A stretch of 64,000 bases of DNA, taken from positions 372,001 through 436,000 of the forward strand of contig NKYR01000005.1 of the NCBI GenBank assembly GCA_003184365.1. The letters are read 5' to 3'. Both the position numbers and the translations under genes were made by a program. This DNA is from Evernia prunastri. Taxonomy: Eukaryota; Ascomycota; Lecanoromycetes; Lecanorales; Parmeliaceae. The notes under the pieces are model-generated. The model had not been told where the DNA came from. It did not search any database and saw only the letters and a program-made list of their open reading frames with translations. This document shows positions 44,156 to 53,799 of the stretch, in pieces (the stretch's first letter is position 1; each line of letters opens with the position of its first letter).

Positions 44156-46564
44156 CTTCATCTGTCATCATATAGAGTCACCGAAACAGATGGGAATTGC
44201 GTAAATGTTGTTTTGGGTTGCGTCTCAATATCGGGGCCACAAGCTACCTCAGGAGATATATGTAGATCCCCCCTGCCCCTCCTCCTCTTCCCCCCCCCAA
44301 CCCCCAGTGCAGTGCTATGAAAAGTCCTACGCTTTGAAGACCTCGAAGTTGGAAACCCATGAAGAGAGATCTCCGTGTTGATGGATGTCATGATTGTGTA
44401 GAAGGGGTTTGATGACGTGGATAGGGGGTTTTTGGGTGCTGAGCTTTTCGGCATCGTTGATTTAGGAAAGTGTTTTGAGTGAACACTGACGTCGTTTGGG
44501 GGAAGGATGGTTAGAGACTTAGGGCATTGGAGAACTGACTTCCTTGTGCGACTACGAAAAATCGGAGTTTTGTCGTTAATGAAATCCTTGAATGAATAAT
44601 GCGAACTTGCTTTTGCTAAAGTCTCGATGGCTGAGGGGAATCCACGCGGAAGAGAACCTGGGAAGGGGAGATTGGGAGTGAAGAGAGAGAAAGGAGAAAA
44701 TTTCCATGCGAGGATCCTTTGTCTAGGGACGCGAGACATCTACAGGCCCCCCTTCCCATAAGTACAACCCTCTGAACTTGCCAGTTCAAGGCAATTATCT
44801 TGCTATCTGCAGCTTTGAGTCGCTGACGATCAGGAGGATCTCCGGAAGGGAGGGAGGGAGTATCTTCTACACGAGCGACGTGGTCTCCCGCCGAGTAAAA
44901 CTCGATCTTTCAATGTATGTGGATGCAGGGGAGAGCAGCTGGCAGAGGAGAAGGAGGGGGAGAAAAGGGGTGAATATGCATCGCTGACTTTTGTTGACGT
45001 TCTTCTGGGCTCTTAGTTGGTTTGTGACCACGGCTCCGCGTTTCAAAAAGGTGATGAGTTGGAGCATGTCCTTTTGAACTGTATCGTTAGTGATGATCGA
45101 TTAGGCGCACCGTGAGCTTCGGGTTCGACGAGCCTGTGAAATATAGCATGGCAATTGGCAGCGAAGTCATCCTGAGGATGGAGTACAGGACGGATTTTAT
45201 GACCTGGAGACCCGCTTCGGGGTCCGGGGGGGGGGGAATCTTGCCAGACCTAGCCTTTAGGAGAAACAATTTCTTGGGAGCAAGAGGACTCGGGAGTGGT
45301 GGCGCAAAATCGAGGTACNNNNNNNNNNNNNATATAGCATGGCAATTGGCAGCGAAGTCATCCTGAGGATGGAGTACAGGACGGATTTTATGACCTGGAG
45401 ACCCGCTTCGGGGTCCGGGGGGGGGGAATCTTGCCAGACCTAGCCTTTAGGAGAAACAATTTCTTGGGAGCAAGAGGACTCGGGAGTGGTGGCGCAAAAT
45501 CGAGGTACCTGGACGGGCGCGGGTGATCTGGTCTTCGCTGGTGGTTGTCGGATGAATCATCGTGACTGGCCAAGATGCGTCATTAGCGATGGAGTAGCCC
45601 GAGTTCGGTGAGTAGGCCTTTTATCTTTTGGGATCTATGTAGCTGAAACGCGGGATCGAAAGGGAAGCAGTTCAAGTCAGTGGTAAGGTGTCAGCGTTTG
45701 CTTATTTGCCCAGTGCCTTCCATGCAGTCCATGCATATTCCGCCTAGTGCCTTCCATGCATTCCATGCATATTCCATCATTGTTGCATTCATGTAGCTAG
45801 CCACTCCTTGTTCCCATCAGCCATAAGTATGGCTGATGGCCCCATAGCTAGACTCACTATGCACTTTCTATCACCACTGCTGTGGCCCGCTGAGATAAGG
45901 TTGGTTGGCTGCGATGTGATTCTGGCTTAGAGGCGCAGTTGGTGTTGGTGCAAATATTGCGGCACATTTAACTGCTAATGACCGTTAATGCTAGGCTGCG
46001 AAGGCATGTAGAAACACCGTTGATAGTCGAAGCTTGTACAAGTGTATCATAGAAAATATCAGATGCTGCTCTCGTATATAACATACAAAATCCCTCCTGG
46101 GTTGTTTTGGTATCGACTCATGACTCCGAGTGATTGGCTCAGAGTTGAGACCATCCAAAGTCCCCAGCACATCAAGCTTGCATGGCGCTGAATTAGCATT
46201 GCGGTTCTCCCTCTTTTCCAGAGAACTTGGAGCACGCATGGCAAGAGGTTCGGTCGACGTTCACCGCCGCCGATTTCGAATGTAAACAATGTAACAAATC
46301 TCTTTGCACCGCGTATGAAACTGGAATGAAGTCTATGCACCTTGCCCTTAGATCGGTGCAGCAGAGGGGACACAAAGTCTAATGATAGCTTTCATTGTAG
46401 CGAGAAGAAAACGCAGTGTGCTGAGCATAGATTGCGACGGAAGAAATCATTCAATGTGATGGACAGGCAACAATGTTTTACATCTGAAGAAACGCCATTC
46501 GAGTTGTACCCCCTCAGTTCATGAAGGGGGTGGAATTTGATAATGCAAACCAGTTGTGATTAAC
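44156..46564. other. No gene recognised around the assembly gap
   Basis: Apart from the gap artefact, only short ORFs. The minus ORF 44158-44739 (193 aa) lacks any motif and sits in sequence continuous with the repeat tract. A 12-bp unit CTTCCATGCATT/AGTC recurs at about 45715-45775. Confidence 0.4.
45141..45508. other. Assembly gap flanked by the same sequence twice
   Basis: Bases 45141-45318 and 45332-45508 are the same sequence, differing only in the length of one G run (11 versus 10), and a 13-N gap (45319-45331) sits exactly between them. This is the pattern of two contig ends that overlap but were not merged; the genome probably has one copy. The G run may explain the break. Confidence 0.9.
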
Positions 46565-46826
46565 TTACCTGGTTGAACTATGCCAAGCAGTGACCAATGT
46601 GGTCTTTTTTTTTGTGATCAAGGTCCCCATTGCCTGCTGACCCGCTTTTTCTTCGAAGTCGTCTCGCAGCATTTCTAGACAATGTAAGGCGTGAAAGGAT
46701 GATTTTTCCTCGCGTCGCGTGTACTCAAAGTCTTCAAGATCAGGCATGTCTTTGGTCACCGCGGGGATGGTAGGCCGGATTCCTTCGACTGGCGGCTTGT
46801 ATCCTAGTGCTATACGATTGAAGATC
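46565..46826 (-). pseudogene. UstYa-like (DUF3328) fragment
   Basis: The open minus-strand segment reads 'RIALGYKPPVEGIRP', then 'KDMPDLEDFEYTRREEKSSF' directly followed by 'HALHCLEMLRDD'. The last part fits the HxxHC metal-binding motif of UstYa-type oxidases and its usual preceding acidic-tyrosine segment. A second HxxHC motif was not found downstream, and the segment runs into a poly-A/T stretch and a possible donor (GTAAGT at about 46570). It is probably a broken or partial paralogue of the intact gene at 50742-51679. Assignment rests on one motif. Confidence 0.35.
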
Positions 46827-47667
46827 TACTCCTAAAACCCGGGAGTAAGGGAGATGTGTTGGATAAGAACCTCAAGAATAGAGAGGCTTGTGCGAAAGCC
46901 AGCAAAGACCTTGCAGGTAAGAAATTGAGAGGGTTTCATAGCTCGATGGATGTGCTGGAGTCTTTACACGGCCTCCCTTTGCGAAGTACTTCTATGGTTG
47001 GTCAGTTCGAGGGGCAATTTATGTATGGAAAATGAATGGGAATGGGGGACCTTGAATCAGGTCTGATACGCAAGGTCTTATGATGTGGATGGTCTGACCA
47101 TCATTCTGCCCCCCAATTGACGTGGTCTCATACAGACTCAGAGAGTACGTTTTGTCGGTCGCGATACCCCGTGAGCCCCCGCAGCTGTAATCTTCCTGTT
47201 TCGGCTCACATTGTCGCTGCTTGCATGACCTTGCGTATTTGATGCTTGACCGCGCAATGGGGCATTCTATCTGGCTCCAAAGTAACGGAGTCGGCACCAC
47301 CTTTAACATACCTCAATGAATACGCCGAGATCACAACGGCGATTCAGACATCACAGATTTTGATTCGCTATAGGCTTCGTGGCACATGAAGCAAGAAGTA
47401 AGCTAGAGCCGGGGGCATGCTCTCTTTATTATGATATCAATTCCGCAATTCGAATGTATCTGCATGCGTCCATCTTTGCGTTGATGCTACGACTTCAAGC
47501 TAAGAGAATGTATGACGGACACCTTTCCAGACAGACGCTCTCATCGACCATGGTCTCGCCCTCAAGAAAAAGAATCCCGCTCGTCCGGGTGATACGTCTC
47601 GTATCTCCGCAGAGATGTCAGACCTCGGGCCTCCCGGCTCGTCCGCCTATTCGGCCTCTTTGAGCTC
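46827..47667. other. No gene recognised
   Basis: Minus ORF 47019-47309 and plus ORF 47379-47663 have no motif. The stretch separates the UstYa-like fragment from the repeat-peptide exon. Confidence 0.4.
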
Positions 47668-47956
47668 CTAAGAACCATCAGATTCACTCTTCTATGTCGA
47701 TGTTGAATGAACCAAACTTGTCTATCAGAAGTACCTACCTGAGCTGGAGCGCGTTTCTCCTCTTCGGGGTAGCTTTTGAATTGGTAGATGTAGTCCTTAG
47801 CCGGATCAGATCGCTTCTCTTCTTCGGGGTAGGTTTTGAATGGGTAGATGTAGTCCTTAGCCGGATCGGATTGCTTCTCTTCTTCGGGGTAGGTTTTGAA
47901 TGGGTAGACGTAGTCCTTAGCCGGATCAGATCGTTTCTCTTCTCGCTCCAGTGGGA
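47668..47956 (-). CDS. Kex2-processed repeat peptide (candidate dikaritin-type RiPP precursor), 5' exon missing
   Basis: The minus-strand exon 47956-47739 plus a last exon 47691-47668, joined across a 47-bp GTAGGT...ATAG intron, give 'PLEREEKR', three 20-residue repeats, 'APAQ' and 'KSESDGS' then stop. Each repeat is SDPAKDY(V/I)Y(P/Q)FK(T/S)Y followed by PEEEK(R/Q). Repeats therefore end in a dibasic Kex2 site after an acidic spacer and carry a Tyr-rich core, the layout of ustiloxin/phomopsin-type precursors whose cores are cyclised by UstYa oxidases. The exon begins at a CCCAG acceptor (47957) and the frame before it is closed by TAA, so an upstream exon must supply the leader; the secretion-signal ORF at 49244-49035 is the best candidate. 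An intact UstYa-type gene lies 2.8 kb away. The second repeat boundary is KQ, not KR. Confidence 0.7.
47761..47940 (-). repeat. Three 60-bp coding repeats of the precursor
   Basis: Units 47940-47881, 47880-47821 and 47820-47761 (minus strand) share TCCGGCTAAGGACTAC and CCCGAAGAAGAG. They differ at only a few sites, including CGA/CAA at the Kex2 codon and CCA/CAA and ACC/AGC in the core. The period is exactly 60 with no indels. Confidence 0.95.
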
Positions 47957-48029
47957 CTGGGGGTTAGTCGGTCGCATGGCATGGCGTTTTGCATGGTTAT
48001 TTCGCATAACATGAGATTTTCGCGCTGCA

Positions 48030-48361
48030 TCGTTATTTCGCATAGTAGGCCTGCAATACCGCATAGCATGGCAACATCGCATAGTGGGCGTGTTTTCGTG
48101 TCAGGCACGCGTTGGTCAGGAGATTCATGGCTTGGTGGGAGCTCTATTTATATGGGCTGCCCACCAGTGTTGGGCTCCTCATTCGATTCCATCTCTTTCA
48201 GAGCCATAGCATTCTTTCCCCGCCCGCCCGCCCGCACCTGTAAATAGCTTCATTTTCACTCCAGGTATAGCTGAACAAGCATTGGGAGTTTTCCTAGCAC
48301 TAGGGGGTCTACATATGCCTCTTCAGGTAGCTAGCCCCGGTGTTGGGACCCCGCAACACAT
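48030..48361. repeat. Direct repeat, copy 1 (with copy 2 at 48746-49073)
   Basis: Nearly identical to 48746-49073, apart from one substitution (CAACATCGC/CAATATCGC) and a 4-bp CCCG copy-number difference. Past the GGACCCCGCAACACAT end, a further about 55 bp (48362-48415 versus 49074-49128) is similar but clearly more diverged. Both copies carry TATAAATAG on the minus strand. Confidence 0.9.
48144..48152 (-). promoter_or_regulatory. TATA-like box in the direct repeat
   Basis: TATAAATAG on the minus strand, also present in copy 2 at 48861-48869. In copy 1 it lies about 190 bp upstream of the repeat-peptide exon and in the right orientation, but the first ATG downstream opens only a 32-codon ORF. 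Confidence 0.35.
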
Positions 48362-48745
48362 TGACACATGATTCCAGTTGTTTTGGAGTCTACATGATGA
48401 CAGGTGAAGACTAATAGAAAAAGAAGGAAGGGAAAGAACGCTTGCTCTACGATAATAATGACGGTAGCGATGATAACCATGATGACGATAATGACTCATT
48501 TCCCTGCTCGTGTTCGTCTCCCATCCCAGTCACTACTCAGCGTTACTTCAGCATCAACCATCACATATCAACTAGATATGTAATTAGACATTCGGGCGGT
48601 TCCCAGCACCAGCAGGCCTGAACCAAGGATTACAGCTATGGGTGGGCAAGCCATACCTCGCCTCTCCGCAACTCCGAAAAGCAGCTACGCGATGCGCGAT
48701 CATGCGAAATACTAATCGACCGTCCCACTGCGAAGGTCATGTTCG

Positions 48746-49073
48746 TCNTTATTTCGCATAGTAGGCCTGCAATACCGCATAGCATGGCAATATCGCATAG
48801 TGGGCGTGTTTTCGTGTCAGGCACGCGTTGGTCAGGAGATTCATGGCTTGGTGGGAGCTCTATTTATATGGGCTGCCCACCAGTGTTGGGCTCCTCATTC
48901 GATTCCATCTCTTTCAGAGCCATAGCATTCTTTCCCCGCCCGCCCGCACCTGTAAATAGCTTCATTTTCACTCCAGGTATAGCTGAACAAGCATTGGGAG
49001 TTTTCCTAGCACTAGGGGGTCTACATATGCCTCTTCAGGTAGCTAGCCCCGGTGTTGGGACCCCGCAACACAT
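48746..49073. repeat. Direct repeat, copy 2; single N at its left edge (48748)
   Basis: Second copy of the roughly 330-bp block. The single N at 48748 lies at its left boundary, so a misjoin is possible, but the two sequence differences and the distinct 385-bp spacer between copies argue that both may be real. The right end overlaps the last codons of the small secreted ORF. Confidence 0.85.
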
Positions 49074-49244
49074 TTGCAACGATTCCAGCTGTTCTGGAGT
49101 CTCTACATGATGAGAGGCGAAGACTAATCCGGGATAGCTTTTGTGCGTGTCGCCGACATTCTCGTCAGTGCCAGGCGTTGGCGCAGCGAAGCTCACGGTG
49201 AGCAGTGCCGCAAAGACGGCGATGATTGAGGGTTTGAAATGCAT
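49035..49244 (-). CDS. Small secreted protein or leader exon of the repeat peptide
   Basis: A 69-residue ORF from ATG 49244 with a textbook secretion signal ('MHFKPSIIAVFAALLTVSFA', cleavage before 'APTPGTDENVG'). The rest is short and polar with a Cys-Cys pair near the end. The last dozen codons fall in the 330-bp direct repeat, whose other copy holds a diverged piece of the same coding end, so the natural 3' end may have been replaced. The sequence resembles leaders of fungal Kex2-processed repeat precursors, it is on the same strand as the repeat exon, and it lies 1.1 kb upstream of it (about 0.38 kb if one repeat copy is removed). I therefore favour exon 1 of the precursor. A phase-matching donor was not identified; an independent effector-like protein is the alternative. 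Confidence 0.55.
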   Translation of the reverse strand: MHFKPSIIAVFAALLTVSFAAPTPGTDENVGDTHKSYPGLVFASHHVETPEQLESLQMCCGVPTPGLAT

Positions 49245-50741
49245 GTTGGATCAATGGTCTCGCTCTCGGAGATGGAAAAGTGCTCAGAGAAGTTTTGATA
49301 GTGGAATGAAAGATGTAGGAAACAGCCGATTTGAGGGTTGGGTGAAATTCAAACAGATGGAAAATTCAAAGCCTTTATTTAAATTTCTGCTGGTGGTTAC
49401 CTCTGCAGGCAACGTTGGCAAGGAACTACGGAGCTTCGGCGGCCCCAGAGTGGAATTTTCGATGATCCCACACCGTCGCTATGTTCTACTTCCTATTCGC
49501 AATAGGCGCCCGGGTTTTGATCGGCAACTCAACCAGATGCTTGGGAAGGTGGTGCGCCAATCACATTCTGTCAGCTGATGTTCGAAGTAGAGTCCTCACT
49601 CTACGCTGCTCTGTCAACGCTCTGTCAGCTCTCTGGATCCCTCATTAGAGCTCTTATCAAGCTCAGAGAACAAGCTGAGTGGTCGGCAACCCTTACTTTG
49701 CAGCATGTCCGCATGTCCAAAAGCATCTACCTTGCACTGGAGCTGAGGCCATTTAAAGACGTGATCATGGCAACGTAGCACCATTTGCTACCACTATTGT
49801 GGGAGTCAATGATTGTACGTTGGATGATTGATCAATGGTCTGTCTTCTGCCACGTAGAGATATATTTGCCAAGCCGCTGTGATGTTATGCCCGAGACCAT
49901 ATCGAGAGCTCATCAGCTCACCCTCACTGTTTTCTATGAGGGATTTCGCGGGGGATCGCCCGGCCCCGCGATACCGTATTTGCAGATTTAATCCCCTTGT
50001 CTCCATGTGCATCCCGAAGACTTCCAAACACAAATGAAGCTCCAGCAAAGCGACTAGCACATTGCATAAGATTTACTTGAAAGCGTTGCGGTCGGACCGG
50101 TGTCTAATAGTATTGAGGTAAAAGCTGATCTTCAGGATCTTTTTAGGCCTGATCTAACGTCGTCCTGCTGTGAAGCACATGCAATGCCGAGCCATGCATG
50201 GATTTCATTGATCCAAACGGAAACTGATTACCGAGTATCCAGCATGTGCAATGGACAGATTGGACTTGCGTCGTCTAGTCATCCCACATCGGAAAGGAGT
50301 TAGTTGGCCCCTTCGTCAAAGCTTTGGAGAAACTTGCTCACCCAGTATGCACCTGAGAGTGCCGATTCGGAATGGGCTTGGATGTGATAAAACTCTTCCC
50401 GCATGCACCGGCGTTCATTTCCTCCACGCAAAAGAGAACGCTGCTGCGAGGATGGCGTGATTGAGACAATGCTCCTTTCTCCTCTCAATGACTACGCTGG
50501 TCAGTGAATGACTCTGCGAGTCGAATGGGAGCTGTCTATCAGTAACAGACGCAGCTAGATTGAAGGCAACCCCCTCTAATCTGGGCCGTAGGTCGAATGG
50601 GAGTTGCCATTATATCCCTCCCGTTTTTTGTTGCGTATATTCAATCCATTTCCTAGAAGACCTCAACTGAACACATATTCTCTTTGACAAGGAAGCTATC
50701 AAGAATTCCCTATAGTATACCTGAGTACAATCCGATCCGAG
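49245..50741. other. Intergenic, no gene recognised
   Basis: Only short ORFs. AGCTCT/CTGTCAG short repeats occur near 49600-49650. It lies between the leader ORF and the UstYa-type gene, which are transcribed away from each other, so it may hold a shared control region. Confidence 0.45.
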
Positions 50742-51679
50742 ATGCCTTCGTTCGTATCCGGGTTACGCTGGCAGCTCAATGCAGACCAACATTGCCTCGA
50801 ACTCCAATCTTTTTATTGTACGCAATTCTGCAGAGTCTATCCCAAAGACTCAAACAGGCGGGGTACTGAGTGAAAGTTTTAGCACCTGTGTTGAGGCAGA
50901 TCGACAGTCGCTACCGCTTAGTGCAGTTCAATGGCTCCTTGACCTGGCCGTCGCCATACCGCGGTCACCCAAGCCCTGATATCGACGCTGAATGGGACAA
51001 ATTGGAATCGAGTATGTATCCTCCACTGCACACCGCGATACCCTTCCTTCCCCCTTCTAAAGCTAAAGTACTGATCACTTTGCCTTTGCGACTAGTTTAT
51101 CCTGGGAGCTCAACTCTTGAGGAAGTGCTCCTCTCTGGCGGCACAGCAGACGACGTGCGTCTGCCTGAAGAACTCGGTGGGGGCTACATGACCGTGTTCG
51201 AAGTCATCCACCAGCTGCACTGCCTAAATCTCATCCGCAAAGCCACTTACTACGACTATTACAAAGATAAAGCGGTCGAATTCACGGACGTACCGAACAC
51301 AGTGCGCCTGCATATTGGTAATTACATTTCCCTTCTGCCGCGTCCCAGCAACCTTTCTTGCCTATCTGAAGGAACTCTTCGCTGAAAAAAAGGACAAGAC
51401 CATTGCATAGAAATGACACGCCAGAACATCATGTGTCACGCCGATGTTGGGCTGATGAGCAGCCACTGGATCAAGGACTATCCGCGTCCGTATTCCAATT
51501 TCAACACGTGGCACAAGTGCAGGAACTTCGATGAGGTGCTGGACTTGGCGTATAAGCACCAGATACCGACGCCACTTCCGGAAAATTACACTTGGCCTAT
51601 CTTGGAGGGGAGCAAGATTGGGGACGATGCCCCGCAGCCGGGGGAATGGGAGGGTATGATGGAAGGTTTTGGAAATTGA
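50742..51679 (+). CDS. UstYa-type (DUF3328) oxidase
   Basis: Exons 50742-50817, 50883-51011, 51096-51317 and 51399-51679 (introns 65, 84 and 81 bp) close in phase and give 235 residues. Conserved pieces in order: 'FNGSLTWPSPYRGHPSPDID', 'VFEVIHQLHCLNLIRKATYY' (first HxxHC), 'NTVRLHIDHCIEMTRQNIMC' (second HxxHC, restored only by using the acceptor at 51398) and 'HADVGLMSSHWIKDYPRPY', 'FNTWHKCRNFDEVLDLAYKH'. Two HxxHC motifs are the mark of copper-dependent UstYa enzymes that oxidatively cyclise RiPP cores or modify other fungal metabolites. The usual N-terminal membrane segment is not in this model: the first exon ('MPSFVSGLRWQLNADQHCLE') is short, so an upstream exon may be missing. The nearby repeat-peptide gene makes a RiPP role likely. 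Confidence 0.85.
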
Positions 51680-53133
51680 TCGCGAGGAGTAGACTCAGTG
51701 GCCGGAGGGTTGAGTGGTCTCGACGGTAACTGTGGTGGTAGTCATGCGTCTAACAAGAGAATTATCCAGGATTGATAGTGATTACAACGTTATCCGTTGC
51801 GCATAGAGTTTTGTCGACCTAGTGTCACGTAATATTCTTTAGCGTGCTGCAATATTTGATGGCCTTTTCGTCATCCTGGCCACCTCTGGAGCATTATGTC
51901 GCTTTCAATGTTATCGCCGGAAGCGCTAGAATCTTTGGAAGTCACGCTGACCTTTTCGATCGATTCGAACATCGTTGCACATCGTTATTGCACAAGTATT
52001 CAACTGCAAAGATCCCGCTGTGCGCCGGCAAGCATTGTCTTGTCCCTTCCTCGGCAAGTGGGCGCGTTAAAACGTAAAGGATGCGAGTGGACTTGAACAG
52101 TGGAATCACGATTTCTAAGGAAAAAGGCCTTGACGGAACCGAAAGAGCCGAGAGTGTTCCCAAATTTCTGCGAAACCAGCGCATTGATAGCTTCGCATAT
52201 ATGCAGGAAGGATTTGTGTATCCGAGATATTTTCTCGAAGCCCAGTCTGGTTCCAGTGTCACTAGTGCTGAGGAAGACACGAAGGATCGGTAAGACTTCC
52301 TCTATCCTATTATCAGCTTCGTCTCGCTGACCGCCAAGTCCCCCCATACACGGTAGCTACAACAGCAACCGGCTCTTCGATACCTGTCCTCAATGTTAGA
52401 TGGAGTGTCCGTCGATAGCTGCACATCTCCATGATACACGCAACATGATGGTACCGTCCTAGCCCTTTAGGACATCGTCCTTCATCGTCATTGCGTTGAG
52501 TGGATCGTGCAGTAGGCATTGTCAGTACCACCCCACCACGCTATCTGTCCAAAACACTTCTATTCTACGAGTGTGACGCCCTTCTACCTCCGGAAAAAAT
52601 GTTGGTATGATGTATCACGTACGGGCTCTTGCTAATTCTCCACCAACAGTGTTTTCCCTTCCGGGCCGGGTGCAAAAAGCCACGTCGCATTTAGAAAGCG
52701 CCAGTCTCCGTATTATGCATCATGATTGGTCGATGGATGTAGTTTTCTTTTGTGCTGGTTCGATATCGTTTCACAAGTGTCCATCGCTTGTTCCTACATA
52801 CGCGCGCCCATCGGAGGATAACCGCCGTACTTTGGTGGCGTAATCGCCTGTAAGAAGACCACACGCAGCGTTTCGCATATGACCGCTGCTGACACGGCAT
52901 AAGAATGGCTTTATCCCAGTGTGCTTAGTGGACGAGCTAACATGGCATGACGCCTTGTCATGGCAATCATGATTTCTTCTTGTCAGCCCATTTCTTCCTT
53001 TTATTCTCCGCAAGTCCCAGAGTACGTCTCCACTTTTCACTCCTCCTGCCACCTACATATCACAAGCCTTGGCAGCACTGTCTACATCACCAGCCTCGAA
53101 CGTCAGCAAATTGATGCACCCAAACACAGCAAC
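51680..53133. other. Intergenic, no gene recognised
   Basis: Short ORFs on both strands, none with motifs. No RNA gene recognised. Confidence 0.45.
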
Positions 53134-53799
53134 ATGAGGAATTACCCCTCCCTCATCCTCCTCGTCCTCCACGGCATCGTCCTCCTCGCCACAACCCTAC
53201 CTGCGCCCTGCGGCCCCGTCGTCCCAGGCGCCGTCACCCCCAACAACGCCTGCAACGGGACCGCCCTCCCCGCCACAAACCTCCCTGCCCCCAGAGGCCC
53301 GTACGACCCCTGCGGCCCCCTCGTCCAAGACGCCGTCACCCCGAACAACACCTGCAACCGGACCCTCCCGCTCGTCACCGCGCCCTCCGCCTACGGCGCC
53401 CTCCTCCTCAACGACGGCTCCGGCCTCACCATCCCCTGGTACAACTGCTTGGTCGTCGCCATGGACGCCTGCGCCGCCATCAACAACCCCGCCACCCCGG
53501 TCGGCCAGTGGAACTGGACCGACCCGGGCTCCCAGTGCGTCATGGGCTTCTGGCTCCCGCAGTACAACGGCAGCGCCCCTAGGCCTACGTACGACGTCTG
53601 CTTGAATAACATCCTCACCCCCATGTGGCAGATCGGCATGAGCCACGGCGGCACGGCGTACAACCAGGTCTCGGTTAATGTGAAGCTGTTGCCGGATAAC
53701 TATCAGACGGGGGCGGCGGTCGATGTGGGTTATCCGAGTTACACAATCTCGTACTATCCTCTTCAATCGGGCTCGACTACCCCGTTGGCGAAGGGTTGA
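53134..53799 (+). CDS. Secreted Cys-containing protein with internal N-terminal duplication
   Basis: A single exon of 221 residues from ATG 53134, GC-rich with strong codon bias. A signal peptide covers about 1-22 ('NYPSLILLVLHGIVLLAT'). Residues about 23-80 hold an imperfect repeat: 'LPAPCGPVVPGAVTPNNACN' and then 'PCGPLVQDAVTPNNTCNRT'. The C-terminal domain (about 90-221) contains four to five Cys, several N-glycosylation sites (NGS, NWT, NGT) and ends 'VGYPSYTISYYPLQSG'. I do not recognise a named family; the domain looks like conserved small secreted proteins of plant-associated ascomycetes, so an effector-like role is a guess. High GC contrasts with the flanks. Confidence 0.75.
   Translation: MRNYPSLILLVLHGIVLLATTLPAPCGPVVPGAVTPNNACNGTALPATNLPAPRGPYDPCGPLVQDAVTPNNTCNRTLPLVTAPSAYGALLLNDGSGLTIPWYNCLVVAMDACAAINNPATPVGQWNWTDPGSQCVMGFWLPQYNGSAPRPTYDVCLNNILTPMWQIGMSHGGTAYNQVSVNVKLLPDNYQTGAAVDVGYPSYTISYYPLQSGSTTPLAKG

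Noticed and set aside
44158..44739. 193-residue minus ORF
   Set aside because: No motif, no signal peptide, Ser/Pro/Lys-biased, and it abuts the simple-repeat tract; likely chance.
47761..47940. CRISPR-like or minisatellite reading of the 60-bp repeats
   Set aside because: The units abut without spacers, keep a coding frame, and the organism is a eukaryote.
47694..48014. Plus-strand ORF with repeated hydrophobic units over the 60-bp repeats
   Set aside because: It is antisense to the minus frame that shows regular Kex2 sites, acidic spacers and a 47-bp GT-AG intron with a sensible end; the plus frame shows none of this.
47735..48082. Minus-strand ORF in another frame (Arg/Thr-rich repeats with KKR)
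   Set aside because: It also repeats and has basic sites, but it runs through the likely intron and promoter region and lacks acidic spacers. The EEEKR frame fits known precursors better, though this alternative is not fully excluded.
48030..49073. Complete LTR retrotransposon with two LTRs
   Set aside because: The 385-bp spacer has no coding, primer-binding site or polypurine tract that I can see, and the TG...CA ends and target duplications are not both present.
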